Source of the DNA: JASHVB01 sp963762885
GTDB taxonomy: Bacteria; Pseudomonadota; Alphaproteobacteria; Acetobacterales; Acetobacteraceae
DNA length: 64,000 bases
Direction of reading: 5' to 3'
Assembly: GCA_963762885.1 (NCBI GenBank)
Contig: CAVXNH010000054.1
Span: 1-64,000 of the forward strand
A program made the position numbers and the translations under genes. Below are positions 44,178 to 52,530 of the stretch, piece by piece. Every line of letters begins with the position of its first letter. Position 1 is the stretch's first letter. The notes under the pieces are model-generated. The model was not told the DNA's origin and ran no database searches. It was given only the letters and a program-made list of their open reading frames with translations.

Positions 44178-46381
44178 GCGCGCTGTCCCGCCGCGCGGTG
44201 GTGGCTGGAGGTGGCGCCCTGGTCGTCGGCTTCTCGCTGCGGGGCCAGGCGCAAACGCCGCCACCCGCGCCGCTGCCCGGCAGCCTGAAGCAGGCGCCGT
44301 GGCTGGATGCCTGGATCCGCATCGACAGCGATGGGACGATCATCGTGTTCACTGGCAAGGCCGAACTCGGCCAGGGCATCAAGACCGCGCTGCTACAGGT
44401 CGCCGCCGAGGAACTCTACGTGGCGGTGGGACGCCTCAAGCTGGTCACCGCCGACACCGGGCAGACACCGAACGAAGGTTATACCGCAGGCAGCCACTCC
44501 TTGCAGGACAGCGGCACCGCCATCCGCGCGGCCGCAGCGCAGGTGCGCGAGATCCTGATCGGCCAGGCGGCCGGGCTGCTGGGCGTGCCGGCCGACCAGC
44601 TCAAACTCGCCGACGCAGCGGTGGTGGCGCCGGACGGGCGCCGCATGAACTACGGCTCCCTGTTGCCCCGCGGGATTCTGCACGTCGCGCCGCAACCCGA
44701 GGCGAAGCTGAAGGACCCCGCCGCCTACACCGAGGTCGGCGTCGCCGCGAAGCGGGTGGACATTCCCGCCAAGCTCACCGGCGGCGCGGCCTATGTGCAG
44801 GACTTCAGGCTGCCCGGCATGTTGCACGCGCGCGTTGTGCGGCCGCCGCATCCCGGCGCGCGACTGGCCGCGCTCGACTCCGGCAGCGTCGAGAAAATGC
44901 CCGGCGTGCGCCAAGTGGTGCGCGACGGCAGCTTCCTCGCGGTGGTGGCGGAGCGCGAATTCCAGGCGATCAAGGCGATGCGCGCCCTGGTCGCCGCGGC
45001 GCAATGGGCGGCGGCGGACACCGCCGCGCTGGCGCCGCAGGCCGAAATTTTCGCCCACCTCACCGGATTGCCCGCGCGGGACATCGCCGTCCTGGATCGC
45101 CGCAATCCACCGGCCGGCGCGGCGAAGACGCTGACCGCGCGCTATACCCGCCCATACCAGATGCACGGGTCGATCGGCCCGTCCTGCGCCGTCGCGCAGC
45201 TTGCGGACGGGACGATGACGGTCTGGACGCACACCCAGGGCGTCTATCCCGATCGCCATGCCATCGCCGAGATGCTTGCCATGCCCGACGCCCAGGTGCG
45301 CTGCATCCACGTCGAGGGCTCCGGCTGCTACGGCCATAACGGCGCCGATGACGCCGCGGCCGACGCCGCCCTGATCGCCCGCGCCATGCCCGGCGTCCCG
45401 GTGCGCTTGCAGTGGATGCGAGAGCAGGAGAACGGCTGGGAACCGATGGGTCCGGCGATGGTGACCCAGGCGCAGGCGTCGCTGGATGCCTCCGGCCAAA
45501 TCGTCGATTGGGACTACGCCGTGTGGAGCAATACGCATTCCACGCGGCCCGGCACCGCGGGCTCGCTGCTGGCGGCGACGCTGCTGGCGCAGCCCTTCGC
45601 GCCCCCGCCGCCGCAGCCGATCCCGATGCCGGAGGGCGGCGGCGACCGCAACTCCATCCCGCTCTACACGCTGCCGTCGGCCCGCGTGATCTACCACTTC
45701 ATTCCGCAGATGCCGCTGCGCGTGTCGGCGATGCGCGCGCTGGGCGGCTACATGAACGTGTTCTCCATCGAGAGCTTCATGGACGAACTGGCGCTGGCGG
45801 CGGGCGCCGATCCGGTGGCATTCCGCCTGCGCCACCTGGACGATCCGCGCGCCCGGGACGTGATAGCGCGCGCCGCCGACGGCTTCGGCTGGGACAAGGC
45901 GAAGGCGGGGGCGGGGCGTGGGTATGGGTTTGCGTTCGCCCGCTACAAAAACCTGGCCGCCTATTGCGCCGTCGCTGCGGAGGTTGCGGTGGAGCACGAG
46001 ACCGGCCGCACGCGTCTGGTGCGCGCGGTGGCAGCGGTCGATGCAGGGCAGGTGGTGAACCCGGACGGCCTGGCCAACCAGGTCGAGGGCGCCATCATGC
46101 AATCCGCAAGCTGGACGCTGTACGAAAGCGCGACGTTCGATGCGGTCGGGGTGACCAGCCTGGACTGGTCCGGCTATCCGATCCTGCGCTTCGACGCGGT
46201 GCCGGACAGCGTGGACGTGCACGTCATCGGCCATCCCGGCCAGCCATTCCTCGGCGCCGGCGAGTGCGGTCAGGGACCGGCCGCCGCGGCGATCGCCAAT
46301 GCCCTGGCCGACGCGACCGGGCAGCGGTTCCGGGACCTGCCGCTGTCGCGGGAGAAGGTGAAGGCCGCAATCGGGGTTTAG
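44174..46381 (+). CDS. Molybdopterin-binding large subunit, aldehyde/isoquinoline dehydrogenase type
   Basis: A 735-residue protein with a twin-arginine signal (SRRAVVAGGGALVVGFSLRG), so the complex is exported folded to the periplasm. GKAELGQGIKTALLQVAAEE, GYTAGSHSLQDSG and GSIGPSCAVA are molybdopterin-contacting segments of the IorB-like branch. The catalytic Glu lies in LGAGECGQGPAAAA near residue 700. Together with the 2Fe-2S and cytochrome subunits it should oxidise aldehydes or N-heterocycles, feeding the respiratory chain. No MPT-cytosine or maturation gene (XdhC/CoxF-type) is adjacent. Confidence 0.88.
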   Translation: MSALSRRAVVAGGGALVVGFSLRGQAQTPPPAPLPGSLKQAPWLDAWIRIDSDGTIIVFTGKAELGQGIKTALLQVAAEELYVAVGRLKLVTADTGQTPNEGYTAGSHSLQDSGTAIRAAAAQVREILIGQAAGLLGVPADQLKLADAAVVAPDGRRMNYGSLLPRGILHVAPQPEAKLKDPAAYTEVGVAAKRVDIPAKLTGGAAYVQDFRLPGMLHARVVRPPHPGARLAALDSGSVEKMPGVRQVVRDGSFLAVVAEREFQAIKAMRALVAAAQWAAADTAALAPQAEIFAHLTGLPARDIAVLDRRNPPAGAAKTLTARYTRPYQMHGSIGPSCAVAQLADGTMTVWTHTQGVYPDRHAIAEMLAMPDAQVRCIHVEGSGCYGHNGADDAAADAALIARAMPGVPVRLQWMREQENGWEPMGPAMVTQAQASLDASGQIVDWDYAVWSNTHSTRPGTAGSLLAATLLAQPFAPPPPQPIPMPEGGGDRNSIPLYTLPSARVIYHFIPQMPLRVSAMRALGGYMNVFSIESFMDELALAAGADPVAFRLRHLDDPRARDVIARAADGFGWDKAKAGAGRGYGFAFARYKNLAAYCAVAAEVAVEHETGRTRLVRAVAAVDAGQVVNPDGLANQVEGAIMQSASWTLYESATFDAVGVTSLDWSGYPILRFDAVPDSVDVHVIGHPGQPFLGAGECGQGPAAAAIANALADATGQRFRDLPLSREKVKAAIGV

Positions 46382-46414
46382 GAGGCGAGTGGGGTGAGGG
46401 CTCGCCACGCTGTT

Positions 46415-46532
46415 GTCATCGCGATACGCGCAGCGGCGCAGCAATCCCCCGCCTGGTGAGCGACGTGCGGTTCGCACCGATGGTGGTTTGTCAGGCGGGG
46501 GATTGCTTCGTCGCTCCGCTCCTCGCAATGAC
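46415..46532. repeat. Imperfect inverted repeat of the AGCAATCCCCCGCC family
   Basis: The left arm (46415-46455) and right arm (46492-46532) are complementary over about 40 bases with several mismatches, exactly so in AGCAATCCCCCGCCTG. The right end TCCTCGCAATGAC is a unit also seen near 41.3 kb and 62.1 kb. It separates the aldehyde dehydrogenase operon from the CoA-transferase gene. Confidence 0.6.
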
Positions 46533-46560
46533 GGGGGAGCCGAACCGCCAGGAGCCTCCC

Positions 46561-47736
46561 ATGCCGCTTTCCGGAGTCCGCGTCCTCGACCTCACCCGCG
46601 TCCTCTCCGGGCCCTTCTGCACCATGCTGCTCGGCGATCTCGGCGCCGACGTGATCAAGGTCGAAGCCCCGGAGGGCGATCCGGTCCGCGCCCAGGGCGC
46701 CCAGCGCGACGGCCTGTCCTGGTATTTCGCCGCCTTCAACCGCAACAAGCGCTCGCTCCGCCTGGACCTGCGCCAGAAGCAGGGCCGCGAGGTCCTGACC
46801 CGTCTGATCGAACGCGCCGACGTGCTGGTGGAGAATTTTCGCCCCGGCGTGCTGGCGCGGCTCGGCTTCGACGACGCGAAGTTGCGCGCGCTGCGCCCCA
46901 GCCTGGTGACCTGCGCCATCAACGGCTTCGGCAGCACCGGCCCGTATCGCGACCGCCCCGCCTTCGACTTCATCGCCCAGGCCATGAGCGGTTTCATGAG
47001 CGTCAACGGGGCGCCGGACGACCCGCCCTTGCGCTCCGGCGTGCCGATCAGCGACCTGATCGCCGGGCTGTATGCGGCGCTGTCGATCACCGCCTCGGTG
47101 CACCGGGCCCGCACCACCGGACAGGGCGAACGCGCCGAAGTGAGCATGACCAACGGCCTTGTCAGCATGCTGGCCTACATCGCCAGCGACTATTTCGCCA
47201 CCGGCACGGTGCCGCCGCGCAGCGGCAACGACCACCCGATCTCCGCCCCGTATGGGCTGTTCCCGACCCGCGACGGGCAACTCGCGCTGGCCCCGCCGGG
47301 CGACGAGTTCTTCGGCCGCCTGGCCGACGCGCTGGGCGAGCCCGGCCTGAAGACCGATCCGCTGTATGCAACGGGCGCCGCTCGCGTCGCCAACCGCGCG
47401 CAGATCAACGCGATCGTCGGCGGAAAACTGGCGACGCAGACGACGGCGCACTGGGTGGAGACGCTGAACGCCGCCGGCGTGCCCTGCGGTCCGGTGCAGA
47501 GCGTTGATCAGGTGTTCGCCGACCCGCAGATCGCGGCGCAGGAGATGGTGCTGACGGTGCCGCATCCCGGCCGCGGCGACGTGCGCATGGTGGGCTTTCC
47601 GATGAAGTTCGCGTTTGCCCCGTGTTCCGTACGGCTGCCGGCGCCGGGGTTGGGCGAGCATTCGGAGGCGGTGCTGGCGGAGTTAGGCTACGACGCCACG
47701 GCGCGGGAGGCGCTGCGGGAGGCGCAGGTGGTGTAA
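46561..47736 (+). CDS. Family III CoA-transferase (CaiB/BaiF), solitary copy
   Basis: A 391-residue CoA-transferase. It starts MPLSGVRVLDLTRVLSGPFC, contains VENFRPGVLARLGF and has the catalytic aspartate D165 in PISDLIAGLYAAL. The domain structure is the usual interlocked dimer fold. No lyase or hydratase is adjacent, so the acid it activates is unknown. IS copy 3 lies 41 bases downstream of its stop and does not disturb it. Confidence 0.87.
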   Translation: MPLSGVRVLDLTRVLSGPFCTMLLGDLGADVIKVEAPEGDPVRAQGAQRDGLSWYFAAFNRNKRSLRLDLRQKQGREVLTRLIERADVLVENFRPGVLARLGFDDAKLRALRPSLVTCAINGFGSTGPYRDRPAFDFIAQAMSGFMSVNGAPDDPPLRSGVPISDLIAGLYAALSITASVHRARTTGQGERAEVSMTNGLVSMLAYIASDYFATGTVPPRSGNDHPISAPYGLFPTRDGQLALAPPGDEFFGRLADALGEPGLKTDPLYATGAARVANRAQINAIVGGKLATQTTAHWVETLNAAGVPCGPVQSVDQVFADPQIAAQEMVLTVPHPGRGDVRMVGFPMKFAFAPCSVRLPAPGLGEHSEAVLAELGYDATAREALREAQVV

Positions 47737-47777
47737 TACCAGCCCGCTTGGACATTGACACACAGACGACCGTCTTA

Positions 47778-48694
47778 GAGGCCGTCTCGAAACCTGCCGG
47801 TGGGGGGTTGAAACCGCAAGAGTTGATGGAAATCTCAGGAGGCCCCCTGGCACCTGGAGCCTCCTATGTGGACCCGCGAAACCCGCGCAGAGCACGACCG
47901 TGATGATCTGCGCTACCCCAGCGATCTGACCGATGCCGAATGGCAGGTGCTCGCGCCGTTGCTGCCGCCGCCAGCGAAAACCGGCCGCAAACGGTCCTGG
48001 ACGATGCGCGAGATCATGAATGCCATGTTCTACGTGCTGCGCGGCGGTTGTCCGTGGCGTATGCTGCCGGAGCATTTCCCACCGCACCAGACGGCGTATC
48101 GCTGGTTCACCCGCTTCCGCGATGACGGAACATGGGAACGCCTGGACCATCAGTTGGTGGCGCAGGATCGTCAGCGGGTCGGCCGCGCGGCGGGTCCCAC
48201 TGCCGCGGTCATCGACACGCAGAGCGTCAAAACCACCGAAGCCGGCGGCCCGAGAGGGTATGATGCCGGCAAGAAGATCAACGGCCGCAAGCGACATGCT
48301 CTGGTGGACACCGACGGGCGCAGCCTGGAATTGCAGGTGCACCCGGCGTCAGTGCAGGACCGTGATGGCGCTCCGGCGGTGTTGCAAGCCGCTCACGCCC
48401 GGTTCCCCTCGATCCAGAAAGTATTTGCCGACAGCGTCTATGCCGGCGAACGGGTCGCCAGTGCGACATCCATTGTGGTGGAGATTGTCCGCAAGCTACC
48501 CAACCAGGTTGGCTTCAAGCTGCTGCCGCGGCGTTGGGTGGTCGAGCGGTTCTTTGCCTGGATCAATCGCAACCGCCGCCTTGCCAAGGATTTCGAAGCC
48601 ACCATCGCATCGGCCACAGCCTTCCTCCACGCCGCTTGCGTTATGCTGCTCGCCAGGAGGCTGGCTCGTTGGGCTTGAGATTCGAGTCGGACTC
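47778..48694 (+). mobile_element. IS5-family, IS1031-group insertion sequence, copy 3
   Basis: A 917-bp element with terminal repeats GAGGCCGTCTCGAAAC and, at the right end read inward, GAGTCCGACTCGAATC, flanked by TTA direct repeats (47775-47777, 48695-48697). Small indels between left end and transposase start distinguish it from copies 1 and 2. It is in direct orientation relative to copy 1. Confidence 0.92.
47866..48678 (+). CDS. IS5-family DDE transposase (copy 3)
   Basis: 270 residues, identical to the other two copies except for one Gly to Cys change near residue 258 (HAACVMLLARRLARWA) outside the catalytic triad. Intact and probably functional. Confidence 0.93.
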   Translation: MWTRETRAEHDRDDLRYPSDLTDAEWQVLAPLLPPPAKTGRKRSWTMREIMNAMFYVLRGGCPWRMLPEHFPPHQTAYRWFTRFRDDGTWERLDHQLVAQDRQRVGRAAGPTAAVIDTQSVKTTEAGGPRGYDAGKKINGRKRHALVDTDGRSLELQVHPASVQDRDGAPAVLQAAHARFPSIQKVFADSVYAGERVASATSIVVEIVRKLPNQVGFKLLPRRWVVERFFAWINRNRRLAKDFEATIASATAFLHAACVMLLARRLARWA

Positions 48695-48697
48695 TTA

Positions 48698-49000
48698 ACG
48701 TCAACCCGACGAAGGTCGGCATGACGATAGTTCTGCCGTGCGAGCGTCAATGTTAAGGCGGGTGGTGTAAGGAGGGCACGGCTCGAAGTCGCTCCGCGTG
48801 TGCCATAATTGGTGCCGCAGCATGAGGCTTGCATAGTATCAGCCCCCTGGTGCCAAATCCGGAGCGCTGGTGCGTCACATCCCGACTGACCGCGCCACAG
48901 AGAGAGTGATCACCGAGCGCGCAGAGGGATGCGTCAACCTGGCGCTTGCCCTGCATGAGCAGAGACTGGCGGCAAAAGTTAACCAGGACGAATGCGGGTG
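48698..49000. other. Spacer with a REP half-unit and a possible 43-residue frame
   Basis: Near 48706-48727 it carries one half of the GACGAAGGTCGGCATGACG repeat found at 37.5 kb. A GTG frame from 48870 encodes 43 residues (VRHIPTDRATERVITERAEG...) and its TGA overlaps the next ATG, so it may be a small upstream gene or leader. I do not recognise it. Confidence 0.4.
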
Positions 49001-49774
49001 ATGAAACCTTCGATAAGAACTCTGGTGCTGCTAACCCCCGTGTTCGTCCTGCTGGGACACTACGCGGCGGTTTTTCCCCACGAGTTCGCGCATTCATTCA
49101 TGGCTTGGGCGCTTGGCCGGAAGGCCGATCCGCTTGCCATCACCTGGGGCGGCGACAGTTTGCGCAATATCCTACTGCTCTCCGGGATCGACGAAAACGT
49201 TGACTACAGGACCGTGTTCGCTGAAGGACCCGCTTATTACGGCGCCCTGATCGCGTTTGCGGGACCGGGCATCGCCAACGGTGGTCTCTACCTCCTATCG
49301 CTTGCGGGGCTGAGACATACCTGGCTGAAGGCGCGACCGGTCCTGTTCTATTTTGTATTCTGGTTCAATTTCATGTCGCTGGCGAACTTCTACGACTACG
49401 TCCCGATTCGAACATTTAGTTCTAAAGACGACGTTGCCAATTTCGCACGCGGATTGGAAATTTCGCCCTGGTACGTTTACGCTTTCGGGGGTTACTTGGT
49501 CGGGATCGTGATCCTCGACTTCCTCGCACGCGGGCTGCCGCGCGCATACAATTGCCTGGGATTGGAGACGACCGCGTCGCGGTCCTGCCTTATGACGCTC
49601 AGCGTAGCCATTCTGTTCGGATATTTCAGCATGCCGGGCTTCGGCGCGGGCGATGAGATATCGTTCTTCCTATCGGCCACATCGTGGATCATCATCCCGG
49701 GCATCCTGTTCGCGTGCTGGCCATCGCGCGAGTGGGTGAGACAGCGGGTCCGCCTTCAACAATACGCCGTGTGA
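49001..49774 (+). CDS. Membrane protein with HExxH motif (M50-like, uncharacterised)
   Basis: A 257-residue protein with six to seven predicted membrane helices. The first helix (TLVLLTPVFVLLGHYAAVF) leads into PHEFAHSFMAWALGRKADP, a HExxH zinc-site motif at H27-E28-x-x-H31. Near residue 129 there is NFYDYVPIRTF, with D132 as a possible third ligand, similar in placement to the NPDG-type motif of site-2 proteases. This suggests an intramembrane metalloprotease-like protein, but it is too divergent to assign to M50. GC is lower than in flanking genes, suggesting transfer. It stands alone just beyond IS copy 3. Confidence 0.55.
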   Translation: MKPSIRTLVLLTPVFVLLGHYAAVFPHEFAHSFMAWALGRKADPLAITWGGDSLRNILLLSGIDENVDYRTVFAEGPAYYGALIAFAGPGIANGGLYLLSLAGLRHTWLKARPVLFYFVFWFNFMSLANFYDYVPIRTFSSKDDVANFARGLEISPWYVYAFGGYLVGIVILDFLARGLPRAYNCLGLETTASRSCLMTLSVAILFGYFSMPGFGAGDEISFFLSATSWIIIPGILFACWPSREWVRQRVRLQQYAV

Positions 49775-49980
49775 AGACCTCCAGCCATCGCTTATGGTGG
49801 CGCCGAAGAATTCCGAGAAGCAGCGAGCCGCCGAGTCGTCCCCGTCGGCGCCAATCGCCGGCAGGATGATGGGCGCCGCGACGCCAGTGGGGCTGGCATC
49901 GCGGGCCGATCACGCCGCATACTGGCTGTCCACCCCGGTGTCGTTCGCCCGCGCAAGCCTGGCCAGGAGCACAGCACAGC

Positions 49981-50807
49981 ATGAAGTCCGCAATCATTCC
50001 CCGCGCCTGCTGGCGGGGATTCTCCTCGCCGCCGGTCTGTTTGTTCTCGGGGGACAGCGGGCGAGCGCTGACGACCTCGCCACGATCAAGCAGCGCGGCA
50101 CCTTGCTCGTCGGCGTCAAAGCCGACTATCCGCCGTTCGGTTTCCGTTCGTCCTCCGGCGAGATCGTCGGGATCGAACCCGCGCTGGCCGAGGACGTGGC
50201 CAAGAGCCTGGGAGTGAAGCTTGAACTCGTGCCGGTGGTTGCTTCGAACCGCATCGAGTTCCTGGAGCAGGGCAAGATCGACCTGATCATCGCCACGATG
50301 AACGACACATTCCGCGCAGGCCGGTGGTGGATATCGTCAAACCTTATTACTATGCTGCCGGCTACAACATCATGGTGCCAAAATCGATAAATCTGAAGTC
50401 GTGGTCTGAGCTGAAAGGTAAGTCGGCGTGCGGCGTCCAGGGCGCTTACTACAACTATGAAGCGGCGATGGACTTCAAGCTTAAGGTCACAGCTTTCGCC
50501 GCCCCCACCGAAGCTTTGACGGCGTTGAAAGAGGGACACTGTGCGGGGCTGCTGTACGATGATGCCTCGATCGGCGACGTGCTGGAGCCGGAGTGGAGCG
50601 ACTATGAAATGTCGCTCGAATCGCGGGAGTTCAGCCTGGGTCTGCGTGCAAAGGGTCAGCCGGAATGGGCTGCCTACCTCTCCACCATGGTCAAGACGTG
50701 GGCGAGGTACGGGGACGATCGTGGACCTCGAGACCAAGTATCAAATCAAACACTCAAAGTTCGCCGCCGATGCCATACATGAGGCTTCCGGGTCTTCCGG
50801 CGATTAG
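49981..50807 (+). CDS. Amino-acid ABC transporter substrate-binding protein (three frameshifts)
   Basis: A family 3 extracellular solute-binding protein. A signal peptide (LLAGILLAAGLFVLGGQRASA) is followed by TIKQRGTLLVGVKADYPPFGF, GIEPALAEDVAKSLGVKLELVPVV and NRIEFLEQGKIDLIIATM. The second lobe is in another frame (VDIVKPYYYAAGYNIMVPKS) and the last 30 residues in a third (GTIVDLETKYQIKHSKF). The start MKSAIIPR needs a further shift to reach the signal peptide. The break near 50312 is repaired by one added C, the one at 50711 by removing one G from GGGG. No permease genes are adjacent. It is either an orphan binding protein with errors or a pseudogene. Confidence 0.75.
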
Positions 50808-51025
50808 CCGCTCACGCCGCTGTCCCAAATGAATGCGCCGCGGCAGTGTACGTCTATCCCTCACCCTCGGTGCCACCGCCCCGCGCGGTGCGCGGCGCAT
50901 CGAGGCATTGCCGTTCCAGGGCCGCATATCGCTTGCGCCGGGAAAGGACGCGAGAGGCCGGCCTTTGTTCGCCGTGACACAACAGGGCACGACACGAGAG
51001 CAACGAAGCCCTCGCTACGACTCCC

Positions 51026-51862
51026 ATGACCCCTGAAACCGGGACCCCCACCTTCGACCCCGAAGCGATCCGCGCCTTCGAACACGCCAGATGGCAGCGT
51101 GCTGCCCCTGTCTTCGCCGCTGCGTTCGCCACCGCCACCACCCAGTTCGTCGATCCCTTGCTCGTTGCCGCCGCCGTCCGCGCCGGCTCGCACGTGCTCG
51201 ACGTCGCCTGTGGCTCCGGAGTCGCCGCCGCGGCCGCCGCCGCACGCGGCGCCATCGCCACCGGCGTCGATTTCTCTCCCGCCATGCTGGCGGTTGCCCG
51301 CGCCGCGCATCCGGCCGTCGCATTCCTCCTCGGCGACGCCGAGGCGCTGCCCTGCCCCGATGCCGCCTTCGACGCGGTCGTGGCGAATTTCGGCGTGCAC
51401 CATGTCCCGCGCCCACCCATGGCGTTGGCCGAGGCATACCGCGCCCTGCGCTCCGGCGGCCGGATCGCCGTCAGCTTCTGGGCGGACCCGGCGCAGAACA
51501 TCGCCTGGAAGCTATTGCTCGACGCCGTGCGCCGCCACGGCAATTCGGCCGAGTCCGGCGCGCCACCACCGGGCGGCGGCTTCGGCGCGCCGCAGCAGAT
51601 CCTCGATGCCTTGGGCAACGCCGGCTTCACCGCGCAGCGCGCGCAGACCGAGCACCGCGTCTGGCGCCATCGCGACGCGGCAAGCCTGGTGGCGGCGTTG
51701 CGCGCCGGCACGGCCCGCATGGCCGCGCTGATCGACGCGCAGTCGCCGGCCGCGCTGTCGGCCATCGTCGCCGACATCGACGCCAACGCCGCCGCGTGGC
51801 GCGACGCGGACGGCCTGGCGCTGCCGATCGCTGCGGTGATCGCCTCGGGTGTAAAGCCCTGA
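51026..51862 (+). CDS. Class I SAM-dependent methyltransferase
   Basis: A 278-residue methyltransferase. Motif I is VLDVACGSGVAAAAAAARGA near residue 60, with D83 following in GVDFSPAMLAVAR, and LLGDAEALPCPDAAFDAVVANFGVHHVP supplies motifs II-III. The pattern is that of UbiE/Methyltransf_11 enzymes acting on small molecules. The Ala/Arg-rich composition is from high GC. No neighbour hints at the substrate. The ATG at 51026 starts the conserved FDPEAIRAFEHARWQ region. Confidence 0.82.
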   Translation: MTPETGTPTFDPEAIRAFEHARWQRAAPVFAAAFATATTQFVDPLLVAAAVRAGSHVLDVACGSGVAAAAAAARGAIATGVDFSPAMLAVARAAHPAVAFLLGDAEALPCPDAAFDAVVANFGVHHVPRPPMALAEAYRALRSGGRIAVSFWADPAQNIAWKLLLDAVRRHGNSAESGAPPPGGGFGAPQQILDALGNAGFTAQRAQTEHRVWRHRDAASLVAALRAGTARMAALIDAQSPAALSAIVADIDANAAAWRDADGLALPIAAVIASGVKP

Positions 51863-51944
51863 TACGAATGCCCCGCGGCTTATGTTTGAACCGATCGAGG
51901 TGAAGACCCCCGACCGCAGGTGCGCACGGGCGACACCGCGAAGC

Positions 51945-52064
51945 TTTTATCACGGAGATAGAATGAGAGCACGGTGGGCCACGGAGCCAGTGTGCTGCTT
52001 AGGTAGCGCGGCAGGCACACTGGCTCCGTGACCACCGTGCCCTCATTCTATCTCCGTGATAAAA
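51945..52064. repeat. 120-bp nearly perfect palindrome
   Basis: The outer arms TTTTATCACGGAGATAGAAT and its complement, and the inner arms CACGGAGCCAGTGTG and its complement, form about 50-bp arms with a few unpaired bases around a 21-base loop. It lacks an ORF. No clear target duplication. It may be a MITE, a large transcript terminator or a REP-type element; I saw no second copy in the window. Confidence 0.75.
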
Positions 52065-52151
52065 TCTTGCTCGGTGCCCAGGCGCACATATCCAACACGA
52101 TTCCCCCGGCGATGACCGCTGAAACCAGCGCCTGACGACGGAGATCCGAAC

Positions 52152-52502
52152 ATGGACATCTACCATGCGTGGTGCGACCTGAAGCCCGGCGTCGGCGACC
52201 TGCAATTCGCTGAACAGGTCACCGCCTATCTCGGTCACCTCAAAGAACAGGGGCTGATCGAAGCCTGGCGCCTGACCCGCCGCAAGCTTGGCTTGGGAGC
52301 GCCCGGCTTGGGCGAGTTCCACCTGATGATCGAGGTCCGCAATCTCGCCCAGCTCGATGCAGCGTTCCAGCGCGTCGCCGGCCGGCGCAACCCGGTCGAG
52401 GGCTTCCATTTCGGCGTCAATTCGCTGGTGCAGAACGCCGTGTTTGCGCTGTATCGCGACTTCCCCGATCCGGTCCGCCATCACGGGGAGGAAAAATTCT
52501 GA
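52152..52502 (+). CDS. DUF6614-family protein
   Basis: A 116-residue protein beginning MDIYHAWCDLKPGVGDLQFAE, with WRLTRRKLGLGAPGLGEFHLMIE and the tail VFALYRDFPDPVRHHGEEKF. This matches a small conserved alphaproteobacterial family (DUF6614) whose ferredoxin-like dimeric fold resembles that of antibiotic-biosynthesis-monooxygenase-type proteins. No activity is known. Monocistronic, 88 bases after the long palindrome. Confidence 0.65.
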   Translation: MDIYHAWCDLKPGVGDLQFAEQVTAYLGHLKEQGLIEAWRLTRRKLGLGAPGLGEFHLMIEVRNLAQLDAAFQRVAGRRNPVEGFHFGVNSLVQNAVFALYRDFPDPVRHHGEEKF

Positions 52503-52530
52503 TCGCGCAACGCAGCAGCGACCGCGTCGA

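Noticed and set aside
44393..46528. A 711-residue minus-strand frame
   Set aside because: Antisense to the intact molybdopterin subunit with Tat signal and catalytic motif.
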